Numbered from the stretch's first letter, positions 39,661 to 48,627 are shown. The stretch is DNA of 64,000 nucleotides from Neobacillus niacini (GCF_030817595.1 NZ_JAUSZN010000001.1:5392001-5456000), one strand, 5' to 3'. Notes: generated by a model from the letters alone, not told the origin. Numbers and translations are program-made.

Positions 39661-41014
39661 AATTCTCTTTTATTTATTACTAAGCTCGATGATCGGGATC
39701 CTCTTTGTCAGCTTTTTTATGCAGTGGGGATTTGAGGAGAGCTTTACGAAATATCTAGATCGTAACAGAGAAAAAAAGATTGATAGAATCATTACAGAGA
39801 TTGAAAAGGGCTATCAGAAAAATGGCCATTTTACGAGAGATCCAGTTTTTGGCTTTCTCCATGAGCATGCGATGACTGATCAGCTTTACTTCGATTTGTA
39901 TGATAACCGTGGTCAACTGCAAATGGGGACCTCTAATATTGTAGGCTATTTAAACAGTCTTGGGTTGACCGAACCGGAACCCAATGATGAGGAGTGGCAT
40001 TCTGCTTCCTATACGCTGAGAGCAAATAATAAAGTGATTGGTAAATTAGTAGTCATTTACCCAATAGGCTTAATTGATGATGAGTATAATTTTTTACAAA
40101 CGATTCAGTTATACATTTATGCGGCCGTTTGTTTGACGATACTGTTATCGATTCTATTTAGTATGTTATTTTCAAAAAAATTAATCTCTGGATTAAATAA
40201 AGTTTCCTTTGCCGCAAATGAGCTCCAGCAGCATAATCTTTCTATCCGAATTCCTCTGACTGGGTTACCTACAGAGGTAAAGCAGCTAGCGATTTCCTTT
40301 AATAATCTAGCAGAATCATTGGCAAAGGGGGAAATGTTAAGAAAACAATTTACGGGTGATTTAGCCCATGAACTCCGGACACCACTGGCTACTTTAAGAA
40401 GTCAAATTGAAGCCTACCAGGATGGAATATGGGAGCCCACACCAGCACGATTACAATCCAGTCATGAAGAGCTGATGCGACTAGTAAGGCTAGTGAATGA
40501 ACTTGAAAAGCTGCTTGCTGCCGAAAATCCACAAATTAAATTGGAAAAAGTAGAAGTAGAGGCTGGCGGTGTACTAGCCGCATTATGGGAAATGTTTGTA
40601 CCACTGTTTAAGCAGAAGGGTGTGCATCTTCATATCGAAGAGCCTGATCAAGAGCTCATTTTCCCAGCTGATAAAGACCGCTTAATGCAAATTCTCTCTA
40701 ATGTACTAAACAATGCCCTAAAGTATACGCCAGAAGGAAAGAATGTAACGATATCTATATTAACTGAAAAAGAAGGATGCGTTGGTTTTAAAATAGAGGA
40801 TGAAGGTTCTGGTATGGCGGAGGATGATATTCCCCATATTTTTGAACGCTTTTACCGTGGTGATAAGTCGCGTGATCGAAAAACAGGAGGCGCTGGAATT
40901 GGCCTTTCGATTGTGAAAGCCTTAATGGAAGCTCATAAAGGAATGATTATAGTAAAAAGCCGAATTAATAAGGGTACAAGCATCATTTTATGGTTTCCGG
41001 TAGAAGATGATTAA
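39638..41014 (+). CDS. Membrane sensor histidine kinase
   Basis: 458 residues. Two membrane helices (about 9-29 and 156-178) with an extracellular sensor of about 125 residues, HAMP (about 180-230), HisKA with His244 in GDLAHELRTPLATLRSQ, and HATPase_c with N box NNALKYTPEG and G boxes (DEGSGM, GGAGIGLSIVKA). BaeS-like architecture. The signal is unknown. GGAGGGG places the start within the regulator gene. Confidence 0.92.
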   Translation: MFQTLRSRILFYLLLSSMIGILFVSFFMQWGFEESFTKYLDRNREKKIDRIITEIEKGYQKNGHFTRDPVFGFLHEHAMTDQLYFDLYDNRGQLQMGTSNIVGYLNSLGLTEPEPNDEEWHSASYTLRANNKVIGKLVVIYPIGLIDDEYNFLQTIQLYIYAAVCLTILLSILFSMLFSKKLISGLNKVSFAANELQQHNLSIRIPLTGLPTEVKQLAISFNNLAESLAKGEMLRKQFTGDLAHELRTPLATLRSQIEAYQDGIWEPTPARLQSSHEELMRLVRLVNELEKLLAAENPQIKLEKVEVEAGGVLAALWEMFVPLFKQKGVHLHIEEPDQELIFPADKDRLMQILSNVLNNALKYTPEGKNVTISILTEKEGCVGFKIEDEGSGMAEDDIPHIFERFYRGDKSRDRKTGGAGIGLSIVKALMEAHKGMIIVKSRINKGTSIILWFPVEDD

Positions 41015-41019
41015 AAAAA

Positions 41020-41048
41020 GCGGAAGCGCCTAAGCTGAAGCTAGACAA
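41020..41048 (-). repeat. Remnant of family A palindromic repeat
   Basis: On the minus strand TTGTCTAGCTTCAGC then TTAGGCGCTTCCGC: only the two ends of the 117-bp element at 7509-7625, with the middle missing. Confidence 0.75.
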
Positions 41049-41052
41049 AGCG

Positions 41053-41082
41053 GCCGCTATCTCATTAGGGATAGCGGCTTTT
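41053..41082 (+). terminator. Terminator of the two-component operon
   Basis: GCCGCTATC / GATAGCGGC with an 8-base loop then TTTT; it lies over the 3' end of the convergent ABC gene. Confidence 0.7.
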
Positions 41083-41830
41083 CCTGTTTGAAGCTCATTG
41101 GATAAAACTTCTTCCATTCATTAAGAAAGGGAGAAGTGGCCGAATTGGGATGTTCTAAAACCCTTTGAGTAGGTCCATATTGCTTTACTTCACCATTCAC
41201 AATAATTGCAAGGTGATTCGTTAGATAATTGATTTCCATCAAATCATGACTTACGAAAACGGTGGTCGTTTCCGCACTATTGATAATCGCTTTAAAATCA
41301 TCCATCAATTTTATTTTGGTTGGAAAGTCCAATGCCGAAAAGGGTTCATCAAGAAAAAGAATTTCTGGTTCAACAATCATGGCACGTGCGAGGTTGACCC
41401 GTTGTGCCTCACCGCCTGAAAGGAAATGGGCATTTTTTTTCGCAAGATGGCTGATTTGAAACTGCTCCATCCAAACATTTACTCTCTCTTTGATTACTGA
41501 TTTTGGTACTTTTCTTAGCTTTAAGCCAATCGCAATATTTTGAAAAACAGTACCTTCTAAAAGTAGTGATTGCTGCAAGGCAACTGAGAATTTTCTCCGC
41601 AGGTCAAGGGAGGGTATTCCATTAGCTATTTCCTGCCCGCGGTAGAGAATTTCACCACGATTTGGGCTGTCAAGCAAAGCCATTACTTTTAGCAATGTAC
41701 TTTTCCCTGCACCATTTGGCCCTATGATTCCAACGAAATCACCATCTTGAATCTGAAAATCAGGGATGGAGAGGATGTTTCTATTATGGGCTTGATAGGT
41801 AATGTTTTTAAGCTCAATCAATGGATTCAT
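41057..41830 (-). CDS. tupC: Tungstate ABC transporter, ATP-binding protein
   Basis: 257 residues. Walker A GPNGAGKST, signature LSGGEAQRVNLARAM, Walker B ILFLDEPFSALD, H-loop VSHDL. Position behind tupA-tupB and the shared operon mark it as the tungstate importer ATPase. It overlaps the tupB stop (ATGA). The C-terminus is covered by the terminator hairpin of the opposing operon. Confidence 0.87.
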   Translation of the reverse strand: MNPLIELKNITYQAHNRNILSIPDFQIQDGDFVGIIGPNGAGKSTLLKVMALLDSPNRGEILYRGQEIANGIPSLDLRRKFSVALQQSLLLEGTVFQNIAIGLKLRKVPKSVIKERVNVWMEQFQISHLAKKNAHFLSGGEAQRVNLARAMIVEPEILFLDEPFSALDFPTKIKLMDDFKAIINSAETTTVFVSHDLMEINYLTNHLAIIVNGEVKQYGPTQRVLEHPNSATSPFLNEWKKFYPMSFKQEKPLSLMR

Positions 41831-42525
41831 GATACTCGCTTCCTTTGCTGCAGAAGTGTTAAGGCCGCTGTTATCAATAAAGCAACCGTCAATAATATGA
41901 AGGAAATCGCAAGGGCTACATCGAAATTTCCCTTTGAAACTTCCATTACAATCGAAGTGGTTAAAATACGCGTATCGCCTTGAATATTTCCACCTACCAT
42001 CATTGCAGCACCAACCTCAGCGATTACCCGGCCGAATCCTGCCATTACGCTTGCGACAATGGCAATTTTGGTTTGTTTTAAGAGAATCAGGATGGTTTGT
42101 ATCTTGGTTGCACCCAAAGCTTTTATTTGTAAAAGCATTTTTTCATTGATTTGTTGAAAGGCGGAGCTCGTTAAACCTGTTACGATTGGTAATGAAACCA
42201 GCACTTGTGCCATGACGATTGCTGTTGGGGAATACAGCAACTGTAAATGACCAAGAGGACCAGAGCGCCATAAAAGCATGGAAATCCATAATCCGGCCAC
42301 CACGGGGGGAAGCCCCATACCGATATTGATGAATGTAAGGATGATTTTTCTGCCTTTAAATCGGGTCAGCCCAAGTAACATCCCAAGAGGCAAACCAATA
42401 AGGGAACTAATAAAGATGGCCATAAAACAAACTCTTAGAGTCAGCCAAGTGATTTCGAAAATCTCTCGATCGCCAGTGAGAATCATCTCTATCGCTTTTC
42501 TGAAGCCATCAATAATCAGTTCCAT
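41827..42525 (-). CDS. tupB: Tungstate ABC transporter, permease
   Basis: 232 residues with about five membrane helices; inner-membrane signature near residues 130-150 (LLQIKALGATKIQTILILLKQ) and GFGRVIAEVGAAMMVGGNI, typical of TupB/WtpB-type permeases. AAAGGGTGC precedes ATG. Follows tupA after 23 bases. Confidence 0.88.
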   Translation of the reverse strand: MELIIDGFRKAIEMILTGDREIFEITWLTLRVCFMAIFISSLIGLPLGMLLGLTRFKGRKIILTFINIGMGLPPVVAGLWISMLLWRSGPLGHLQLLYSPTAIVMAQVLVSLPIVTGLTSSAFQQINEKMLLQIKALGATKIQTILILLKQTKIAIVASVMAGFGRVIAEVGAAMMVGGNIQGDTRILTTSIVMEVSKGNFDVALAISFILLTVALLITAALTLLQQRKRVS

Positions 42526-42548
42526 ACCATTGCACCCTTTCGTTTGTC

Positions 42549-43403
42549 CTATTCAGTGTATTTAAAGAATAATGATTGTCCGTAATCTTTCTTACCAAAG
42601 CTTTCAATAACATCCTGAGTTTCACTACTAACCATAAAGTCTACAAATTTTTCGGCGTCCTTACTGTTAACCATATCGTGTTTTTCCGGATTTACCTGCA
42701 TTACATGGTAAATATTCTTTAAGTCTTTGCCGCCCTCAACAACGATTTGGAGATTTGTTAAATTCTTTTCTTGTGCTAACCATGTGGCACGGTCAGTCAA
42801 AATATAACCATTCTTCTCATTAGCAATTTGTAATGAAGCACCCATACCTTGACCAGTTGAAATATAAGTGTCGCCAGCAGGCTGGATATTCACTGCTGTC
42901 CATATTCCTAGTTCTTTTTTATGTGTACCAGAATCATCGCCACGAGTTACAAAATTGGCTTTACTCTCAGAGATTGTTTTGAATGCTGCGTTAATGTCCT
43001 CGCCGTTTACACTCGCTGGGTTATCTTTGGGCCCGACTAAAATAAAATCATTGTACATCACTCGTTTACGATTAATTGCGTCACCGCTTGTAACTAGTTC
43101 TTCCTCCGATTTAGGAGCATGAACTAAAAGGACATCAGCTTCACCTTTTGTGCCCATTTCTAATGCTTGTCCTGTACCAACTGCAATTGTTTTTACTTTT
43201 ACATTGTTTTCTTCTTCAAAGATTGGAAGTAAAACATTTAATAAGCCGCTGTCCTGTGTACTAGTAGTAGTCGCTAAAATTAAATCAGTTGGTTCTGCCT
43301 TTTTCTCTTTTGCATCAGCTTGGTCAGTGTTGGTAGTACCACAAGCTGCTAGGAAAAGGAGCATGAATACAAATAGTGTAGCAAGCAAACGTTTACTTAA
43401 CAT
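42549..43403 (-). CDS. tupA: Tungstate-binding lipoprotein TupA
   Basis: 284 residues. Lipobox LAAC near residue 21; the oxyanion site TTTSTQDSGLL (about 46-56) and the RGDDSGTH segment are diagnostic of TupA rather than ModA. Binds tungstate with high affinity for tungsten enzymes or to regulate molybdoenzymes. Its start overlaps the end of the regulator gene by 7 bases. Confidence 0.92.
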   Translation of the reverse strand: MLSKRLLATLFVFMLLFLAACGTTNTDQADAKEKKAEPTDLILATTTSTQDSGLLNVLLPIFEEENNVKVKTIAVGTGQALEMGTKGEADVLLVHAPKSEEELVTSGDAINRKRVMYNDFILVGPKDNPASVNGEDINAAFKTISESKANFVTRGDDSGTHKKELGIWTAVNIQPAGDTYISTGQGMGASLQIANEKNGYILTDRATWLAQEKNLTNLQIVVEGGKDLKNIYHVMQVNPEKHDMVNSKDAEKFVDFMVSSETQDVIESFGKKDYGQSLFFKYTE

Positions 43404-44335
43404 TTTGTTTCCTCCAGTTTACTAGTTTGATAGATGATAGTACCTAAATCTTGAATATCATATCCTTCTAAATCGGTTAAGCTGCTTTTAAATCCAGGGG
43501 ACTGAAGATAATGTATGAGATCTGTAAGTTTCTGTTTGTTTTCATTGGTAAAACGGAACACAAGATCAAACTGTTCCTTAGCAACAGGTATGAAATCGAG
43601 TCCTAAATGGCTTGCGGCAGATTGAATTCCAAACGCAACGTCTGCCATTCCTCTGCTTATATAAGAGGCTGTCGATAAGTGGTTCCATTCTTCCGTTGAA
43701 TAACCATTTATTTCTGTGGGGGCAATCCCGTTCTTTGACAGCATTGAATCAAAAAGAAATCTAGTCCCAGCGCCTTTTTGACGATTAACAAACTGAACAT
43801 TTTTTTGAACCAGGTCATTAAAGTCATAGATACCTTTTGGATTTCCCTTTCCTACGATAAAGCCTTGCTCCCTTGAGACAAATCGAACAACCGAGATAGA
43901 CTCATGTACAAAGAGCTGATGAATAAAAGGTAAATTGTATTCCTGTGAAGCCGGATCTAAGAGATGGATTGCTGCGATATCTGATTGACCACGGTACAGC
44001 ATCATCAATCCTTCAAGACTGCCTATGTAAGTGGGCTGGATTTGCTGCTGTAAATCTTTTGAGGTTTGTTTTACAAAATGCTCTACAAGAAAGTCATGAC
44101 TGCCGGATAGCCGGATTGGTAATGAAGCATGTGTATCCATCTGCTCAACCTGTATTTTTTTCACAGGGGCTTTTGTACTTTCTTTATATCTTTCAATCTC
44201 TGACTGCTCGATTCTCATTTTGTTGCCGACCTTAAAGGCTTGTAATTCACCTCGCTTAATCAGTTCATAAACCGTATGTTTTGAGATTTGGAATAGTTGA
44301 GCCACCTCATCAGGTGTGTAAGCCTTTCCATCCAT
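43397..44335 (-). CDS. HTH/PBP-like regulator of the tungstate operon
   Basis: 312 residues. N-terminal excisionase-type HTH (YTPDEVAQLFQISKHTVYELIKRGEL, about 6-31) and a C-terminal periplasmic-binding-protein-like domain (about 75-300: SLEGLMMLYRGQSDIAAIHLLDP; NRQKGAGTRFLFDSML). This fusion senses molybdate/tungstate in several bacteria. It is the first gene of the operon, cotranscribed with and overlapping tupA, so it should report intracellular oxyanion to the importer. GAGGTGG stands 7 bases before ATG. Confidence 0.87.
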   Translation of the reverse strand: MDGKAYTPDEVAQLFQISKHTVYELIKRGELQAFKVGNKMRIEQSEIERYKESTKAPVKKIQVEQMDTHASLPIRLSGSHDFLVEHFVKQTSKDLQQQIQPTYIGSLEGLMMLYRGQSDIAAIHLLDPASQEYNLPFIHQLFVHESISVVRFVSREQGFIVGKGNPKGIYDFNDLVQKNVQFVNRQKGAGTRFLFDSMLSKNGIAPTEINGYSTEEWNHLSTASYISRGMADVAFGIQSAASHLGLDFIPVAKEQFDLVFRFTNENKQKLTDLIHYLQSPGFKSSLTDLEGYDIQDLGTIIYQTSKLEETKC

Positions 44336-44396
44336 CCGTATGCCACCTCTCTATCAACAAATAAAATATAATACAAATATACTATGATTTGTGTGA

Positions 44397-44430
44397 GTTT
44401 TGTTAAGTTTCGTTAAGTTTTGTTATGTTG
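44397..44430. repeat. 10-bp tandem repeat in the tup/azoR intergenic region
   Basis: GTTTTGTTAA, GTTTCGTTAA, GTTTTGTTAT, GTTG: 3.4 units, each one helical turn. Situated upstream of the weak minus-strand promoter (TATTAT, no clear -35) of the tup regulator, as an activator or repressor array would be. Confidence 0.7.
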
Positions 44431-44452
44431 TATTTAAAATTGACACGTTTTG

Positions 44453-44517
44453 TTCACGTGAAATCGAAGTGTTCACACTAAATTCATAAACTTCACTTTT
44501 TGTTCATCAGTGAACAA
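44453..44517 (+). promoter_or_regulatory. Palindromic operator candidates before azoR
   Basis: TTCACGTGAA (44453-44462, perfect palindrome) and TTGTTCA-TCAG-TGAACAA (44500-44517, 7-bp arms). Both contain TTCA/TGAA half-sites and resemble redox/quinone regulator sites, but I cannot name the regulator. Possible promoters overlap the second site: TTGTTC-17-TATGTT or TGAACA-16-TATAGA. Confidence 0.5.
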
Positions 44518-44575
44518 TGAAGTATGTTGTACTATAGAAATAGATGAAATTTTATATAAAAGGGATGGGGATCAG

Positions 44576-45238
44576 ATGGCAAAACTTCTATATATTACCG
44601 TTAACCCAAAAAATGATATAAAGCTTTCTAAAGGTATGCAGCTAGGTGAGGCCTTTTTAGAAGAATTTAAACAACAAAAGCCTGATATTGAAATAGAACA
44701 TATGCATTTATACGATATGGATATCCCGCAAATTGATATGGATTTGTTATATGCACGTGCTAAATTATCCTTCATGGGCAAGACCTTTGATGAATTAACC
44801 GAAGGTGAGCAAATACAAATTACTGCTATGCATGCACTGGCTGACCGCTTTATTGCAGCGGATTATTATGTATTTGTAACACCAATTTGGAATTTTGGTT
44901 CACCAGCTATTTTAAAAGCTTTCCTGGATAATTTATTTATCGTGAACAAAACATTTGTTAATACACATGAGGGAGCAAAAGGGCTGCTCACAAACCGAAA
45001 AGCACTTCATATTCAAACGCGAGGCGGTATTTACTCAACGGGACCAATGGTTGACTTTGAATTCGGTGATCGTTTCTTAACAAAAGTACTTGGCTTCTTA
45101 GGAATGGAAGTCATGCCAACGGTGTTCGCTGAAGGGATGGATCACTTTCCAAAGCAAGTACCAGAAATTATGGCAAAGGCAAAAGAAAAAGTCATCGAAG
45201 CAGCAAGAGAAATGGCAAAAGAAACAGTTATAGTATAA
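44576..45238 (+). CDS. azoR: FMN-dependent NADH-azoreductase
   Basis: 220 residues, flavodoxin-like fold. VFVTPIWNFGSPAILKAFLDN (about 96-116) is the FMN-binding signature and RGGIYSTGPMVDFEFGDRFL follows. Reduces azo compounds and quinones; in Bacillus it counters quinone and thiol stress. ATG 44576 behind AGGGATGGGG; an in-frame GTG at 44510 lies inside the operator palindrome and is rejected. Monocistronic. Confidence 0.92.
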   Translation: MAKLLYITVNPKNDIKLSKGMQLGEAFLEEFKQQKPDIEIEHMHLYDMDIPQIDMDLLYARAKLSFMGKTFDELTEGEQIQITAMHALADRFIAADYYVFVTPIWNFGSPAILKAFLDNLFIVNKTFVNTHEGAKGLLTNRKALHIQTRGGIYSTGPMVDFEFGDRFLTKVLGFLGMEVMPTVFAEGMDHFPKQVPEIMAKAKEKVIEAAREMAKETVIV

Positions 45239-45243
45239 TATAA

Positions 45244-45280
45244 TAAAAAAATGCGACTCGAATTTCGAGCCGCATTTTTT
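45244..45280. terminator. Bidirectional terminator azoR / uppP
   Basis: AAAAAATGCGACTCGA / TCGAGCCGCATTTTTT with one mismatch around ATT. Confidence 0.88.
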
Positions 45281-45283
45281 ACG

Positions 45284-46066
45284 CTAGAACTTTCCTGTAA
45301 ATTGAAAAAATAACACCGCAAAACCTAGAACCCAGACATAAATAGCGAACGGTTTTAAAGAATGTTTCTTTAAAAATCCAATCATCCACTTCACTGCAAC
45401 ATATCCGAATAATGCAGAAGAGGCAATACCAACAATTAACGCAGATAGAGAGATTTCCTCGCCTGCACCTCCGAATAAATCCAATGATTGCAGCACAACA
45501 GCCCCCGCAATAGCAGGTGTAGATAAGAGAAAAGAAAAGTATGCTGCCGTTTCGCGATCTAGCTTCCTCCATAATGCAGCCACAATCGTGAACCCTGAGC
45601 GAGAAATAGCAGGGAAAATAGCCGCTGCTTGAAAGGAGCCAATGATTAGGGCATCGGTATAACTAATATCATCCATTTTCTTATAGCCATTTTTTGCGGA
45701 ATCAGCAATCCATAGAAATAATCCAGTGACTAAAAATTCCCAGCCAATCGTAACTCCGGTCTTCGATATTTCCTCAAAATAGTCTTTAAAAAGCAAACCA
45801 ATCACGACAGCAGGAATGGTTCCGACGATTAATAGAAAGGTGAGTTTGCTAAAGGGATTTTTAATAATCTTAACAAACTCGTCCTTATAGAAGACAAAAA
45901 CGGCGAGCAGGGTACCAACATGAAGCATGGTATCGAGTAATAAACCAGCTTCTTGTAAACCAAATAAATTCCTTCCTAAATATAAATGTCCTGTAGAGCT
46001 AATGGGTAAAAATTCAGTTAATCCTTGGATAATTCCTAATATGAGTGCTTCTAATTTGCTTAACAT
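45284..46066 (-). CDS. uppP: Undecaprenyl-diphosphatase UppP (BacA)
   Basis: 260 residues, about eight membrane helices. Signatures: GIIQGLTEFLPISSTGHL (about 9-26) and PAISRSGFTI in the centre. Recycles undecaprenyl pyrophosphate for wall synthesis and gives bacitracin tolerance. ATG 46066 with GAGAGG upstream; an in-frame start at 46090 has no ribosome site. Confidence 0.94.
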   Translation of the reverse strand: MLSKLEALILGIIQGLTEFLPISSTGHLYLGRNLFGLQEAGLLLDTMLHVGTLLAVFVFYKDEFVKIIKNPFSKLTFLLIVGTIPAVVIGLLFKDYFEEISKTGVTIGWEFLVTGLFLWIADSAKNGYKKMDDISYTDALIIGSFQAAAIFPAISRSGFTIVAALWRKLDRETAAYFSFLLSTPAIAGAVVLQSLDLFGGAGEEISLSALIVGIASSALFGYVAVKWMIGFLKKHSLKPFAIYVWVLGFAVLFFQFTGKF

Positions 46067-46164
46067 ATTTAACCTCTCTTTCTGCACCATAAGAGCCTGT
46101 ACATAGTAAAGATATGCACGTCCTTCAACAAATAAGCAAGAAATTTTTACTGTTCTAAACTGGT

Positions 46165-46298
46165 CTGTTGATTTCCGCTCCAGGCACTTCGCTTTCCGCG
46201 GGCGTGCCGGGGAGCCTCCTCGTCGCTAAAGCGCCTGTGGGGTCTCCCCAGCCCCGTACTCCCGCAGGAGTCTTCGTGCCTTCCGCTCCAATCAACAG
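46165..46298 (-). repeat. 134-bp palindromic repeat (family B), copy 2
   Basis: Reverse-orientation twin of 31806-31939 with the same length and boundaries (CTGTTGATT...AATCAACAG). Differences include paired changes in the stem: AGGCAC/GTGCCT here against AGGTGC/GCAACT in copy 1. It fills most of the 358-base gap between uppP and the next gene; the rest shows no gene. Confidence 0.92.
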
Positions 46299-46424
46299 AG
46301 TGCATATATTAGGAATTAGCTTGTATTAAGCCAAATTTTTATGTATTACCAAGGCAAAAATAGTGCAAAAGGGGTGAAATCTCCCATAAAATAGAAGTAA
46401 GTATTTTGGAGAGGAGCTGCACTT

Positions 46425-47204
46425 TTGAAAAATCACCATCTACATTTCAATACATCTATCGGAGTGAAGAAACCAGAAAGTATCAGAAATAAACAGCAAC
46501 CGTGCCCTTTTTGTGCGCGGGAAGAGTTGATCGATCTCATTGAAGTGGATGGACCAATTATACTTTTGAAAAATAAATATCCTGTTCTAGAAAATGCCTA
46601 CCAAACGGTTTTGATTGAAACAGATGATTGTCATGGTGAATTATCTACCTATGAGCTTTCCTTTCTCCATCGACTCTTACAGTTTGCGATAAGAAATTGG
46701 CTTGATTTAGATAAAATCGGAAATTATGAATCGGTCATTTTTTTCAAAAATCATGGTCCATTGTCTGGGGGGACCATCGCGCATCCTCATATGCAGATTA
46801 TTGGCCTAAATGATATTAACTATAAGGAGAACATATCTGAAGAAGTGTTTGAGGGGATTACTATAGAAGAAAGAGATGGGGTCACATTTACTTTGTCGAC
46901 AAAGCCGAAGGTAGGCTTTTATGAATTTAATATTGATATGGATGACTCTAGTTATAATGAAACCTTTGGAGTTTATCTTCAAAAAGCAGTACATTATATT
47001 CTTAACAACTTTCCATTTAAAGCAAGCAGTTACAATCTTTTCTTTCACCATTATAATAGAAGAATATACGTGAAAATTGTTCCTCGATTCGTAACCACTC
47101 CACTTTATATCGGCTATGGGATTCCCCAGGTGCCGAATAATTTACATTGGATGGCCGATGATATTAAAAGTAAATATTTTACAAAAGGAAGCCGCCAAAT
47201 CTAG
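46425..47204 (+). CDS. HIT-like/GalT-like DUF4931 protein
   Basis: 259 residues, TTG start after GAGAGGAGC. A zinc-type pair CPFCAR near residue 27 and the histidine-triad-like SGGTIAHPHMQIIGL near 120 place it in the galactose-1-phosphate uridylyltransferase-like DUF4931 family. A nucleotide-sugar or nucleotide phosphorylase role is possible; the substrate is unknown. Confidence 0.78.
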   Translation: MKNHHLHFNTSIGVKKPESIRNKQQPCPFCAREELIDLIEVDGPIILLKNKYPVLENAYQTVLIETDDCHGELSTYELSFLHRLLQFAIRNWLDLDKIGNYESVIFFKNHGPLSGGTIAHPHMQIIGLNDINYKENISEEVFEGITIEERDGVTFTLSTKPKVGFYEFNIDMDDSSYNETFGVYLQKAVHYILNNFPFKASSYNLFFHHYNRRIYVKIVPRFVTTPLYIGYGIPQVPNNLHWMADDIKSKYFTKGSRQI

Positions 47205-47222
47205 AAGCTTCCTTTTCCTTTT
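47183..47222 (+). terminator. Terminator
   Basis: AAAAGGAAGC / GCTTCCTTTT around 14 bases, overlapping the end of the coding region, then CCTTTT. Confidence 0.75.
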
Positions 47223-47331
47223 GTAGTAATTTAACCCATTCACACTTTAAACGTTGTACTTTGTCGATTAAAAAAATATAATGAGATAATGTACAAGTTC
47301 CTTTTTGAAGCTTTGTTATAAAGGAGTGTGA

Positions 47332-48504
47332 ATGATGACATCATCTAAAAATACAACTTCAAAACTTGATTATAGTCTTGTTTTTATTTTACTTTTATTA
47401 TTTTTGGCCAGCTGCTTATCGATTTATAGTGCGCAGGCAAGCGGTCAATATGACAGTAACTTCCTTATAAAGCAAATTATCTTTTATGGAATTGGCTGCG
47501 GAATTATTGCTGCCGTCATTAGGCTCGACTCCGACCAATTAAAAAAGTTGGCTTGGTATGCTTACGGTGTAGGAATAATGTTGTTGGTTTTTTTAATCAT
47601 AGCGCCAGAAAGCATTGCACCTGTAATCAATGGGGCAAAAAACTGGTTTAAGGTCCCTGGAATCGGGTCACTTCAGCCGTCAGAGTTTGTCAAAATCTTT
47701 ATTATCGTAGCCCTAGCAAAAGTAATTGAGGATCATCACCAAAAGAATCCAGTTAAAACAATCTCCTCTGACTTTTGGCTATTAATAAAGCTTGGAATCG
47801 TCACGATGGTCCCATTAATCCTAATTATTAAGCAAGACTTAGGAACTTCGCTCGTATTTATCGCTATTCTATTAGGGATGATTTTTATTTCCGGCATTAC
47901 ATGGAAATTACTAGTTCCAATCTTTTCAGTTGGAACGGCACTTATTTCGGTTATTTTTTATTTTGTATTGTTGAAGCCAGAAGTTCTTGAAAAATATTTG
48001 GGTGTGAAGCAGTATCAATTTAGTCGTATCTACTCTTGGCTGGATCCTTATAATTTTCAAAGCTCAGCAGGGTACCAGCTGACACGATCACTCTTAGCCA
48101 TTGGCTCAGGACAAACAGGTGGTAAAGGGTACGGGAATAGAGAAGTATATTTACCTGAAAGCCATACTGATTTTATCTTTAGTGTTGTTGGCGAGGAGTA
48201 TGGTTTTATTGGTGCGAGTGTGCTCGTAAGTTTATTTTTCTTGCTGATTTATCATATTACCAAGGTTGGTATGGAGACGAAGAACAATTTTTATACGTAC
48301 ATTTGCGTGGGAGTTATCAGCATGATTACCTTCCATGTCTTCCAAAATATCGGGATGACGATAGGAGTACTGCCGATTACGGGTATTCCATTACCGTTTA
48401 TCAGCTATGGAGGAAGTTCATTAATGGGGAATATGCTTGGGTTGGGATTAATCTTCTCAATCAGATACCATTATAAAAAATACATGTTTTCAACAACTGA
48501 TTAA
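47332..48504 (+). CDS. rodA: RodA/FtsW-type SEDS peptidoglycan polymerase
   Basis: 390 residues, about ten membrane helices. SEDS hallmarks: NGAKNWFKVPGIGSLQPSEFVKI (about 101-123), KQDLGTSLVF, VGEEYGFIGA, and the C-terminal GIPLPFISYGGSSLMGNM. The IAPESIAPVINGAKNW stretch points to RodA rather than FtsW/SpoVE. Polymerises glycan strands with a partner PBP2. Stands alone, so it may be a paralogue. ATG codons at 47332 and 47335 both follow AAGGAG. Confidence 0.85.
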   Translation: MMTSSKNTTSKLDYSLVFILLLLFLASCLSIYSAQASGQYDSNFLIKQIIFYGIGCGIIAAVIRLDSDQLKKLAWYAYGVGIMLLVFLIIAPESIAPVINGAKNWFKVPGIGSLQPSEFVKIFIIVALAKVIEDHHQKNPVKTISSDFWLLIKLGIVTMVPLILIIKQDLGTSLVFIAILLGMIFISGITWKLLVPIFSVGTALISVIFYFVLLKPEVLEKYLGVKQYQFSRIYSWLDPYNFQSSAGYQLTRSLLAIGSGQTGGKGYGNREVYLPESHTDFIFSVVGEEYGFIGASVLVSLFFLLIYHITKVGMETKNNFYTYICVGVISMITFHVFQNIGMTIGVLPITGIPLPFISYGGSSLMGNMLGLGLIFSIRYHYKKYMFSTTD

Positions 48505-48513
48505 TAAGAAGTG

Positions 48514-48540
48514 AAAAACGCCTCATTGGCGTTTTTTTAT
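48514..48540 (+). terminator. Terminator of rodA
   Basis: AAAAACGCC / GGCGTTTTT, 5-base loop, T run. Confidence 0.88.
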
Positions 48541-48590
48541 TTGCATAGAAACGGCATAGTAGTATTTGTTCGCTAGAACAGCATAAGGAT

Positions 48591-48627
48591 AAAAAAGAAC
48601 GAGGTCATGGCAGCCTCGTTCTTTTTT
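48591..48627. terminator. Terminator of the siderophore-binding protein gene
   Basis: AAAAAAGAACGAGG / CCTCGTTCTTTTTT, 9-base loop, works on both strands. Confidence 0.9.

Noticed and set aside
44397..44430. Short tandem repeats as a CRISPR remnant
   Set aside because: Units are 10 bp with no spacers; better explained as a regulator-binding array. No CRISPR array is seen in the window.
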